From NCBI GenBank assembly GCA_003693705.1, contig RBZT01000855.1, positions 236,981 to 300,980 on the forward strand: a DNA stretch of 64,000 nt, read 5' to 3'. Made by a program: the position numbers and the translations under genes. The notes below the pieces were generated by a model. The model did not search any database and had not been told where the DNA came from. It was given only the letters and a program-made list of their open reading frames with translations. Of this stretch, positions 13,859 to 24,113 are shown in pieces. Origin of the DNA: Polymyxa betae. Taxonomy: Eukaryota; Endomyxa; Phytomyxea; Plasmodiophorida; Plasmodiophoridae. Positions within the stretch are counted from its first letter, which is position 1, and every line of letters begins with the position of its first letter.

Positions 13859-16800
13859 ATGCGATTCGCTTCGATTCTCGTAGTGCTCGGTGTGGTTCTA
13901 TCAATTACAGATGGAGCTGCACCTCGTGTCACCAACACCTATTCGCAATTCAAGACCATCTACATTCAAGGAATGACGCTCCGTGCATACATTCTAACAG
14001 CAGAATTCGATCAACCCATCTACGTCAACGGCGTCCCGATCACAGCCAAGAACATCACAGCAGCACCGCAACAGAGCGAACAGCGAACCTGCAGTGGCGA
14101 TGGCGGAGGCGGCGGCGGCGGCGGTGAACCTGGAATGCCTCCTCTAACGATGCTGATGGACGGGAAGGTGACCGTTCATTGTGGATCTCTTTATTGGAAT
14201 ATCGACCTTCAGCATGATAATGATGGTCCTCCGAGATCGCTGCTCACGACCGTCTCCACATCTGATACGGGATCGTCATTCATGGGATTCCTGTCCGGAT
14301 TCGCCATGCCTGAATACGTCAATCCGAATGCGATCGCGTTCATCAAGCTGATCTCGGGAAGTCAAGGTGGCAGTCCTGTTCAGTATCTGGATGCGAACAC
14401 AACCGAGACCACCATTCAGACCTGTGGTAATAAGACGATTCAGATCGCATCCGGGATCATCTCGAATGCAGCGCGCGAGTCCATTCCCACCACGCCCATC
14501 GTCGTCAATACCCTGAAGACACCGACCTGCGATTTCAACAGCATCTCGTCGTTCAAGCAGGCGTTCAACTATGTGAGCGGAATCGCCAAGCAGCTCCAGG
14601 TTGATGCGAGTCTGTACAAGCAGTTCTCGTTCTTGCAGGGCGCTCTCGATAGTCGTGATGCATTAGCTGCTTGTAAGAGCTTGGTCGATCCAATGTTCAG
14701 CACGCAGACCATCACGAAACGATTAAGCCCGACTCGTCAATGTGTTTATCAGCAAGGAACCGCCGAGTTTAATAGTTCAGCATGCTGTAATTACAACCTG
14801 CAATTCAGCCAATGCTGTGCTCCAACGACACCAACCACGAACATCACGATTATCAAGAACATCACATTGGATCGTATTGTTAATCAATGCTCCCATCCCG
14901 ATAAAATCATCCTGAATCTGTATTCGTACATTAATACGGCGAACATGGCGGCGGCACAGGTCGAGAATGAGCAATCGCTACAGGAACGATTCATGGCGTT
15001 CCAGAACACGTGCCAGAACCTGATCTATGGAAAGAAATGTTCCGTTGATGCTGATTGTCAATATTCACAGAGCTGTGATACAACACAAAGTCAATGCAAG
15101 ATTCCATGGGGTATTGACTCTCAGCTAATGCTATCGTGTTATTATGATCAATTCGATCCGCTCATGCGTTCATCTCTGGCTGGATTATGGTCATTAGATG
15201 AGAGCGATAAGAACGGATTCCTGTCTCGTATGGGCTCGATGCTTCTCATGGATGATTGTGTTGGTAGTAACAGCTGGAACCTACAGACTCGGTACTACAA
15301 TGATGCTGCTCATCATAATCATCCTGATTGGTTGTTATAGATGTAATTGGAATCATGACGCCCAATGTAATGAATGTGTCTATTCAAATAAGACGACCTG
15401 TTTAGCACCAAAGAACTGTAATTGGAATAATCAGAAGACGAGCCAGAGCGAGTGTCTGGCTGTCAGTACAGCTGATCCATCAACGCAGTTCTGTGGTCAA
15501 TGTTTCGGTGATGGATCAAACTGCTGGTCGCAATCATCACCAGATCTCTGTATGCGTGATTTCTATCAGACCCAGTCCGCATGTACGGCGGCCAATCTGA
15601 CATGGTAGGGTTTTAGGGTTTAGGGTTTCGCCATCGTAATGTGGGTCCAGGTATGTGCCGCCCTGGCAGAATGGATACTGTGTGGATCCCAGCAAGAAAT
15701 CTCTCTCATCATGTGTTCCAACAGAGGCATGTCCTCAATTAACACCAGATGGACATAATTGTGAATCTGTAAGAACATGATCGTGATCGTCATCTCCGTC
15801 ATTATTAATATTCTGATTATGTAGTGGGGAAGTCATATGTGCTATGCTCCAAATGTTACATCGAATGAATGTTCAGCTGCGAACGGGTTCACCAAAACCT
15901 ATGGTGGTGTCACTTATCGCTTGGTACGAACCAACATGCGGGGGTCGTGCTGGCCCCAGGCATGGCATTGAGAATGACATTGATGATGTAGGAATGGCAA
16001 TCATGGCGTAATAATGGCAATGGAATGTGTGCGTTCAATCGACAATGGAATGGCGATCAGACCGCCTTCACACCTGAATTCTGTTCATCGTTCTCGCCGG
16101 CAGTTAACAACAAGACCGTGAAGTTCTTCGCCGGTGGATGGTGGTCTGAGGGACAGTTCAACACGAAGCAGAAATGCCAGACTGGTCAATGTAACTGGCA
16201 GGATCCATTACAACGTGAATCTGGTTGGGGTTTAACACCGCAGCAATGCTCTCAGAAGCAGATGTGTAATCAGCCATGTCCCAGATGTCAATCATCACAA
16301 TGGGTCGGACCAGGTGTCACTTCCTTCTGCTATTCAGCTGGCAGCAACGTCACCAGTATGGACGAATGCAGTCGGAAGGGTGGGCAATGGGCCGACAATG
16401 TCGTCGGGAATACTGGCCGATGTATCTTCTCGCAAGATGTGGCGATCAGCTCGCAGGCTGCTTGCCAGGCCTATGGAAAATCGATGGGCGTGCAAACGAA
16501 ATGGGCGACCTGTGACAATCTGTCGATGGATTCGTGCTCGAATCCCAATCGACCTGAAGTTGGTGAACTCGGCAGCTGGATGAAGTGCTATTGGAACATG
16601 AACGCTCAATGTCGCAATCCGCAAGAATGTTTGCAATCCGGACGATGCAATGATGATGACAAGCAGATCTGGCAGCAGAATGCACCATCGCTTCCAGGAG
16701 CGTGCCAGGTCGATAATGCTCTCAATGATAATGGATGGCCGAGTGATTGCTCAACATTAAAGTCGAAGAAAACCAATCAGACATTGACCTACGCCAGGTA

Positions 16801-18102
16801 TCACAACTCAGTTCATTGTCGATATTTGATTTGACGTTTTCTATCAGATATCCAATGAAGTGTGTTGATCCCAGTATTCTGAATGCCACTGTTTGTGCAT
16901 CAATCGGCGGTCGATGGAAGACGAAAGCTGTTAGCAAGCAAGACTGTCTGGCTGATGTCGCATGCTATGATGAAGGGTCCAACTGGCCCAATGGCAAATC
17001 TGCAATTGAATGTGCGAAATGTTCTGGATCGATGGCCCCGATCTATAGCTGGACTCAAGGTCAATGGGTGAATGCATCCATGCAGCCATTATCATGGAAG
17101 AACAAGACGTTCTCATCTATGAATCAATGGGGACAACGAGTCAATAATGATATGGTTGGTCAGTCGATGATCGGCCCGGCCGTCTATTACTATCTGGGAT
17201 CATCTGTATACAGCACATTAGCTGCCAAATACAGTCTCGTATCCGACCTGTTCGCTGCATTCTCCTGTGATTGCACTCCAGGACGCGACCAGCGAAACTG
17301 TTTCGGGGAGGTGCGCGCGTCGCCCATTGCCGCCGCCATCCTTCAGAAAGGCAAGCTGAACAAGATCGAGACCGCTCTGGGGGTTATCAAGGCGTCGCTT
17401 CGCGGCAACGACAGCAACCCGATTGGCGGTCGTCGTCTTCTAGCCAATGGACAGGTTTCGATTACGATCGCCCAAGTGACCGCCCAGAATCTGGCCGTAC
17501 TGGGCCCGAACAATGCCCCTGATTATCGAGTGGTTCGTGCATCACCATATGTGAGCAAGATCGTTGGTCAGCTGGCTGGTGATGGAATGCAAGTCTCAGG
17601 ATTCACATCGGATATGACACAAGTCAGTGTCACTCTGTATCTATCTCAATCGATTACACCTGATACCACAACATATTCTGTTCCCTGGATCGCTTACTTG
17701 AAGCCCAATACGACCCGCGTGTTCCCACTTCAAGGTATCAATGTCCAGTTTGGAAACGGCTCGATCACCACGAACAATATCACCAGTGATGGGGCGTACT
17801 TCCCCATCTATCTGCAATCCAACTGGACAGCATCGCTGATCACGACGAAAATGCCATCAGCAAAGACGTCGAAGAAAGCGACGACGTTTTTGGCCACGAA
17901 GAAATCCACGACCAAACTTTCGGCGAAAGCATCAGCCGATCCTCTTGCAGACGGATCTCCATCTCCAAGTTCTGTTCACTCTACGTCTGCTCCAACACCG
18001 GCTACAAGCCCAACACCGGCACCTACATCCTCAGCTGTCCAACAATTCCCTGCTCTGTTCATCACTTTGGTCACTTGTTTCAGCGCCTTCCTTTTGCTTT
18101 AA
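13859..18102 (+). CDS. Large secreted Cys-rich surface protein, probably GPI-anchored
   Basis: Six exons were resolved: 13859-15291, 15341-15604, 15651-15768, 15825-15923, 15992-16797 and 16848-18102. Together they give 3,975 nt in frame, or 1,324 residues. It begins with a signal peptide (MRFASILVVLGVVLSITDGA). A seven-plus Gly run follows near residue 80-90, and N-glycosylation sequons are numerous. The middle is a Cys-rich region of recurring C-x-W modules (CNWNHDAQC, CNWNNQKT, CNWQDPLQ, CYWNMNAQC). A less Cys-rich C-terminal domain (about residues 1000-1230) comes next, then a Ser/Thr/Pro stalk and a terminal hydrophobic tail (ALFITLVTCFSAFLLL) with no cytoplasmic residues, typical of GPI attachment. 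It is likely a cell-surface or cyst/spore-wall protein. No named family was recognised. Intron 2 carries telomere-like repeats. Confidence 0.85.
15605..15650 (+). repeat. Telomere-like TTTAGGG units inside an intron
   Basis: This 46-bp intron of the surface-protein gene holds consecutive AGGGTTTT, AGGGTTT, AGGGTTT units at about 15,607-15,628. The reading frame joins exactly across it (ACA TG | G TAT GTG), so it is spliced. The units match the plant/protist-type TTTAGGG telomere repeat. Confidence 0.7.
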
Positions 18103-18719
18103 ACACACATTGATTAACACAGAATAAAACGGCAGCGGACGGCCCTGATACATCCTACTTCTGTATGCAAATTGCAATCATCAAACTTGTCAGCGTATTG
18201 CTTGCTTACTATAGAGTCGAACTGCATGCTACCACGATTTGTAAAAATGGAACCAAACTTCGACGATCTCTTACAGACAACAACAACATTGCAAACAAAA
18301 GGAAATGGTCAGCAGGCATGCTCTTCCATTTCAGTCACTTGGTGATTTGATTGAATGCAATAAAAACCTGCATTCGCAATTACAGTTTCATTGACTTGTT
18401 GGTGCCGGATATTTCAAATTCAGTAAAGACAGCAACCAAAGTTCGTGAATTGAGGGAATGTGATAAAGAAAACCCAGTCAATTCAGAAAGAGCGTCGTAT
18501 TTACCAATTATTAATCCTGATAGAAAATTTACAACAAATTGATAGCCAATGATGGGCAATGAGCTTTATCTTCTTTCAAAGAGGTGCGTGCTAATCAGCT
18601 AATGCTATAGATACCAGAACCCTAGGGATGTTCATTCTTCCTAATAAATCGATTATAGCGATTAGTTGCAGCTTGGATTTGGTTTTATGTAGGACAATGC
18701 ATTGCAGGTGAATATCGAA
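18103..18719. other. Intergenic, AT-rich, no gene seen
   Basis: This is the convergent space between the surface-protein stop and the cystatin stop. Short unlinked frames are present, but none has domain-like composition or convincing splice sites. Confidence 0.5.
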
Positions 18720-19115
18720 TCAAACGTCCGACTCAGATCTGAGAACAGACGTAACTTGACTTGTCCCATTCACTTTGCTCCAAATCGTTACATTGAGCAT
18801 TTGTCCAGGATCCTCTCCGATTTGGATATCATAAAAGTAATTCATTCCCTAATAAACCATCAATATTATACCATGCAGAACAGTATCAAACCCTACAGCA
18901 ACAACTTGAGCCTGATATTGTTTAGGCTTAAAGACCTTCAATTCTTTACCGAGCTGTGCCTCGATTTCAGGCTTCGCCGATTCCAAGATCTGAAATGCTT
19001 AAAGCCAAGTTGACCTGTAAGCATGTGGACAAACCTGAATGGCACGTCGGTCGCTCTCGTCCAGGTTGGCTGCTGTGAGGTCTCTAGCTGGATGCTTGGC
19101 GCCGCAGATAACCAT
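18720..19115 (-). CDS. Cystatin (stefin-type cysteine protease inhibitor)
   Basis: This inhibitor of papain-like cysteine proteases sits in three small exons: 19035-19115, 18897-18989 and 18720-18848. They sum to 303 nt, giving 100 residues, the usual stefin size. Introns are 45 and 48 bp with GT-AG ends. Family marks are the N-terminal Gly region (MVICGAKHPA), the central QxVxG loop as QVVAG spanning the second intron, followed by MNYFYDIQIGED as in stefins, and a C-terminal hydrophobic strand (LNVTIWSKVNG). No signal peptide is visible, so it should be cytosolic. It lies about 190 bp downstream of the MUN-domain gene on the same strand. The 101-codon arithmetic and the motif order make the call secure. 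Confidence 0.88.
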
Positions 19116-19304
19116 AATAACGACGTCCAACCCTCAATGGATGAACAAATGGACTATTAATGAGGGCAACTGTCCGAATTAGACACGTCAGTGGGTATCG
19201 CCTCATGTTACATCTCTAACCATGAATCATCTCACTTTACTATTGTATTTATGTGACACTGTACATTGTAGATGGTTGGTATTGGTGTTGCTGTCGCCAT
19301 CTGA

Positions 19305-22300
19305 TCAAAACCAGCCCGGTTTCTTATGCACCTTTAGGAAAGCGGTTGCAGCCTGGTCGCCATTATCCTTTCTCCTGGTTAAGACCCGGCGGATGTGCTC
19401 TCTGCTTAGATAGGGAACCGAACTCATTCGCTCTGCTTCTATCATTTTTGACTTTTCGTCTGGAAGTGCTTCCCATACTGCAGTCAACGAAGAAGTATCT
19501 CCAAGCTGTAATTCTAAAAGATACCGAACACGAACGATAGATTTAATATTATCGATCGCTGATTGCTCTAGGCCATAATACCTAAACAGTTCGACTGCAA
19601 GCTAAGCAATGTTAGGTTATGCTGCGGGTACAGAATCGTTGAGCGGGCCTACCTCTACTGCGTGCTGCAATCTATGCAGCTGAACATCGTTAAGGACCGA
19701 TTTGATAGATTTTGGAACAAGATGCGATTCCATGCTCTGCACTACACAATACAGCATTGCTTTGAGTAATATTGTGGTTTCGAACACGACTTTTACAGCA
19801 TGTTCAATTTTGTTGCTAAGATCTTCCCAAAGCGGTGACAAAAACTCTTCAACGGAATCGATATTCATAGGGTCGTCGATAGGTTTGTGCAATATCAGTT
19901 CTGTAATAAGTGCCGACCATAATTTCATCATCGTACAAGAAAGCTCATAAGCTAGTGATTCCATGGTCTAGACTCCATTAGAGCAAGAATTCACGTGTAA
20001 GCGTAATACCTGTTGGATGTACTTGAATGTCTGTTTACATTGCAGCTGGTCTAGTGTAGATTTTTGAATACTGTCACCTAAAAATTCTTTGAAATCTGCG
20101 TCATCATGCATCAATCCCTCCGTTAATTTGGGGGGTTGTCCATATCTGAAACAGAGTTTACACATATTGCCATCAATTAAGGGAATCCCTTACGCCTTTT
20201 CTAAATTAATGTCTTTCAGCAAATCGGACAACTTCACTTTACTGATTTGAATGTCATTCATGCGAAGAGCCATGACTTCTGTCAAATGCCCAGGATTTTC
20301 CGAAAGATCGTCCATCAACATTTCAGTTAACCTTTGGACGTAGTGTTTAACTGATTCAGAAAGCAAATCAGCGAATGTTATAGCCTGGGCTGAAGAAAAA
20401 GGAGCATGTTGAAATGCAGCGGCCAAGGGATATAATAGAGCAAACAGATCAATTACACTCGTCGTGCACATGGTATCACCTAACGCCATCCACTTGTCGC
20501 TGCTGATAGCCGAATCTACCCGTTTTGACGAGAACTGCTCCTTCTGGACCTCCAACCATCGCTCTACGAACGGAGCGAAATATTCTCCCACATTTATATC
20601 CGGCAAATCAACGTTGGGGCGGAAGAAATCGTATAGTGAACGAAGCTCACTGTAGAGTTGAAATATATATGGGTCCAATGATTCTGGAGCGTTGCCCATG
20701 ACCTTCCTATCCTCGTGTAACAGTAAAGTTTGGATCTCTAAGAACTTCTTGAAATCGTCCCAGATCAAGGGAAAATATAATGACGACGTTTCTTGAGCGG
20801 CGTTGAAGCCTGCAGCTGACTGTAGAATAGGCCCAAATTCATTGATGTCGCTGTCAATCTCTTTTTTCAAAAGCTGCATAACATAAATGAGATGCAGCGA
20901 GCTGATTATCCGACAATCTGCTCTGGTGATTTCTTGATGCGACGGCACCACAACAACACCCGCCGACAGCCGACGTTTGAGTTTAGAGGAATCTGATGGC
21001 GCAACGGCAGGTTTTGCAGCTGTTTGTTTGGCAATCTGAGCATCCTTCAAATTGCGAGCCGCTTCGATAACGAACATATATCGACTATGGAGAGCTATCT
21101 CGCAAATCTTATCTATGTAATTCGAATCGGTTTGCCGGCCAAGTTCCTCTGAACTGCTGACAATGTGACGACATAAAATTGCCAGGCGTACACATTCTCC
21201 CAGCCCTTTATAAACCACATCACCACGAAAGTTGTCGTGATAGGCACTCAGGCAAGCTTTACACCAGGATAATGACAAAGATGCTAATCTTAACAGTTCA
21301 GGCGAATCGCCAACCTGGATTGTCCGAGCGTCCTTAGCCTCTGCTAGCGGCTTATACAGATCGATTGCATCCCAAAAATATTTGGACGTGATTTGAGGAT
21401 GGCGAGTCAGAAATGTCAGAAGAGTCAATGCTCTTCTATATTCTCCAACTCCATAACGACGAGTCCAGCAATCCGTAATATAGAGACTTAAATCGTCGAG
21501 CCACATAAAGCTCATTTGCTGTTTTTGAATTCCTAAATGGCCTTGATTTAATAGCAGTACATTCAGGAGCATCAATACAAACCTTCAGCTCCAACGCGAA
21601 CTGCAACCCCAGAGTTCCTGTTTAGGTGTCGAAGAAGGTAAATAACGATCCAGACCAAACCAATTTCTGGTGCAACCGGAAATGACATTGGTCCTTCATG
21701 ACTAACTGATTGCGACCTGAATGCCGAACGTCCAGTTGAAGGCTTTCGAGGATTCTCGACTTTTTGACGAGTCTGGGGTTTAGGCTGCTTTTTTGGAAAA
21801 CAGCAACTGCAGCATCCTTCATCAGCGGGTACGGGTTTTGGCTTGCCTTCATTATTATTGTTCATCGCAGATTCTAACTCTTGCCTTCTCAATGCGACGA
21901 ATTTGTCAGCATCTTTGGAAAAAACATCGGCCTCGGCTAAACTTTCCGCAATAGCATTCTTTTCCGACTTCAACCAATTGTTGAAAATCTCAAATGTCAC
22001 AAAACGATCTTTGTAACTGTTCAGCTCGGATGAGCGAATTCTCATATCCCGCCGAATAAGCTTAGCGATCTGCTGCGGATTTTGAAGCTCTGCAGTTATT
22101 TCAGCAACAGCTGATTGATCAGGTTTCATAGCAGCGATTATCAAATCCACGCACGACTTTATGAAATCGTCGACCTTATCAATCGGACAAAGCCCAACAA
22201 TGCACCGAACGGCCATGTCAAATACAGCGCGGATGTCACGGGGTGGTGCTTTATCTGGGTCGAAGTGTTCAGAAATGATGGTTGACTGGACATCAACACG

Positions 22301-22654
22301 ATCGATCGCAACCTCAACGGGACCTTTCAAGTTAACTGGAGTCTCATCAGGTAAATGGACATCGACATGCCCAACTGCCAACCCTCCAACGTGATCGTTG
22401 TGCTTCACACGGTCCATAAACACCTTATTTTCAAACACTTGAGACGTGACATGGGACACGCTCTGGTGACGATGATGAACTGAGCCAGTTCTCCGTCTCG
22501 ACAAATTCAATAGACGAGTTGCAACAATCGTGGCTCGTGCCGCAGACGCTATCGACAAATGTTTCTGATGCTCCTGCGCGACTTCATGATGGAGTTGAGT
22601 TTCTTCTTCGTCAACGTCTGGCTGCGAGATCGACGGCCGCCTCGACTCTGGCAT
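19305..22654 (-). CDS. MUN-domain (Munc13/DUF810-like) vesicle-tethering protein
   Basis: MUN-domain proteins prime or tether exocytic vesicles by engaging SNAREs. The first long exon (from the ATG at 22,654 to about 21,600) encodes a polar N-terminus with a DMAVRCIVGLCP helix and a Cys cluster (EGCCSCCFPKK) that may be lipid-modified. The exon at about 21,575-20,190 carries the helical stack. It includes the MHD1-like signature near 20,590-20,400: INVGEYFAPFVERWLE, SDKWMALG, TSVIDLFALL. Further exons at about 20,165-19,968, 19,964-19,620 and 19,590-19,305 give the C-terminal MHD2-like helices (LFRYYGLEQSAIDNI, LTAVWEALPDEK). No C2 domain was seen. The junction near 21,580 could not be phased exactly and may contain two small introns. 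Confidence 0.75.
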
Positions 22655-23115
22655 TGCAACAGCAAATAGAGAATCAGGTCTGGGTCAATCGTTGCATCCT
22701 CTTTCGAGAACAAATACAAATGAGGTCTAATATCATCTCTATGACTATATGACTGACTGGGCCCAAAATACAAATTGATAAACATCGTAACGTACATCCC
22801 CCCTCCCCCCCGCAGCAATGATTTTTCAAAGAAGCGACTTTCTGTCTGATTTATATCACCTTCCTTATAAAGACATCGACAATCGATCGACATGGCAGCA
22901 TGGGTTTTCCGGCCGACCATCATCGCAGATGCATGCGGGCGCGGTTCATCGGAGTTTACAATTAGGTATACACACGAAGGTTCTCGAAGACAGGCCAGAT
23001 CCCAAGTCCCAGGTGCTCTATTAGACCGTTTTTCCATGAAGGTTTAATTGGTGATTTCCCTTGTTAAGGCTTGAAGGTTAACTATTTAGCGTTCTAAAAG
23101 ATTGCTGTACTGCTC
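22655..23115. promoter_or_regulatory. Divergent intergenic region with poly-C tract
   Basis: This region lies between the start codons of the minus-strand MUN-domain gene and the plus-strand RING gene. It must hold both promoters. A C-rich tract (CCCCCCTCCCCCCCCG) lies at about 22,799-22,814. No specific binding site can be named. Confidence 0.4.
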
Positions 23116-24043
23116 ATGCAAACGAGTTCTGGGCGGGGCCCAGCTACTAACACTGCTCCTGCTATAACTGTAGCTAACGGCCGTCGGCGAGTTCGTGTTA
23201 ATGCTTGGCATGCCCTTAATGAAATCAGGGAGCGTGCTCCATGGCTATTAGCTTGGCTGATCTATGAGGTCGCTGAATGTCTGACGACGATCGTAATCCT
23301 GAGCCAGGTCTGGAACATTGAATACTGTATCGATCATCCAATGAGGCGTTGGCTTCTACTTTACTCGGGTCGATTAGTCCTACGTATTCCGTTAAGCATT
23401 TACTTTATTAATAATGCCAGAATCGGGCGAACATCTGTCCCAGCATGGATTAGCTTAATCGATGCTTTGCTGATGATTTATCTTATTTTCATCTGGTTTT
23501 TGGGCAACTTATGGTTCTATTCTTGGTCCGAATGTCGGCATACCGGACCTGTATCATACTATTATGCAGTCACATTAATCAGCCTCGTTTATCTCTGTTT
23601 TGCTATTCCATTGCTGCTGTGCCTTGGAACATGTTTTTGCTTTCCGCTTCTACTTTTTTGCTGTAAGTAGCCTATTTGTTAAATGATCGGTATAATAAGG
23701 GTATTTCCAGTGCATGCCTGCGGAATTGGAGATGAAGGTGCGACTAGCCAAATGATTGCGAAACTGCCTCATCGAAAATTCGATGGGAATCCGATTACTA
23801 AGCCAGATGGAACTGTCGATATATCTGGCACACAATGTGCTTTCTGCATGAATAATTATCAAGTTGGTAATGAAATTATCACTTTGCCTTGTGGGCATTC
23901 TGTAAGTTCCATTGAAATCGGCAGAGGCGAAGTTTAACTCAACTGTCCGTTAGTTTGATAAGGAGTGTATTGAGCGTTGGCTAAGAGTGAAGAGGATTTG
24001 TGCCTTGTGCAGGCACGATATAACAAAGCCTGGAATTGTTTGA
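23116..24043 (+). CDS. Multi-pass membrane RING-H2 E3 ubiquitin ligase
   Basis: Three exons (23116-23662, 23711-23901, 23954-24043) join in frame to encode about 275 residues. The N-terminal two thirds contains four hydrophobic segments (near residues 50-70, 85-100, 115-140 and 155-185). These are followed by a RING-H2 finger: CAFC, then LPCGHSFDKECIERWL, then CALC, giving a C-x2-C ... C-x-H-x2-D..C ... C-x2-C arrangement at the extreme C-terminus. The second intron splits the finger between GHS and FDKE, and the frame is restored exactly. The layout resembles plant and protist membrane-anchored RING ligases. The gene ends about 70 bp before the convergent metE stop. Substrate is unknown. Confidence 0.85.
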
Positions 24044-24113
24044 GAAAATACAGAATTTTATAACTTTAAACGATAATTGATTTTCATAACATTGTCACAG
24101 CATAGTCCAAAGT

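Noticed and set aside
16276-16688. Several alternative-frame ORFs in the surface-protein gene
   Set aside because: They are shadows of exon 5, whose frame is fixed by Cys-rich homology between exons and total length divisible by three.
22549-23037. Minus-strand protein of 162 residues overlapping the MUN gene start
   Set aside because: Low-complexity, Arg/Ser-rich reading that overlaps the real first exon in another frame and the poly-C promoter tract; no domain.
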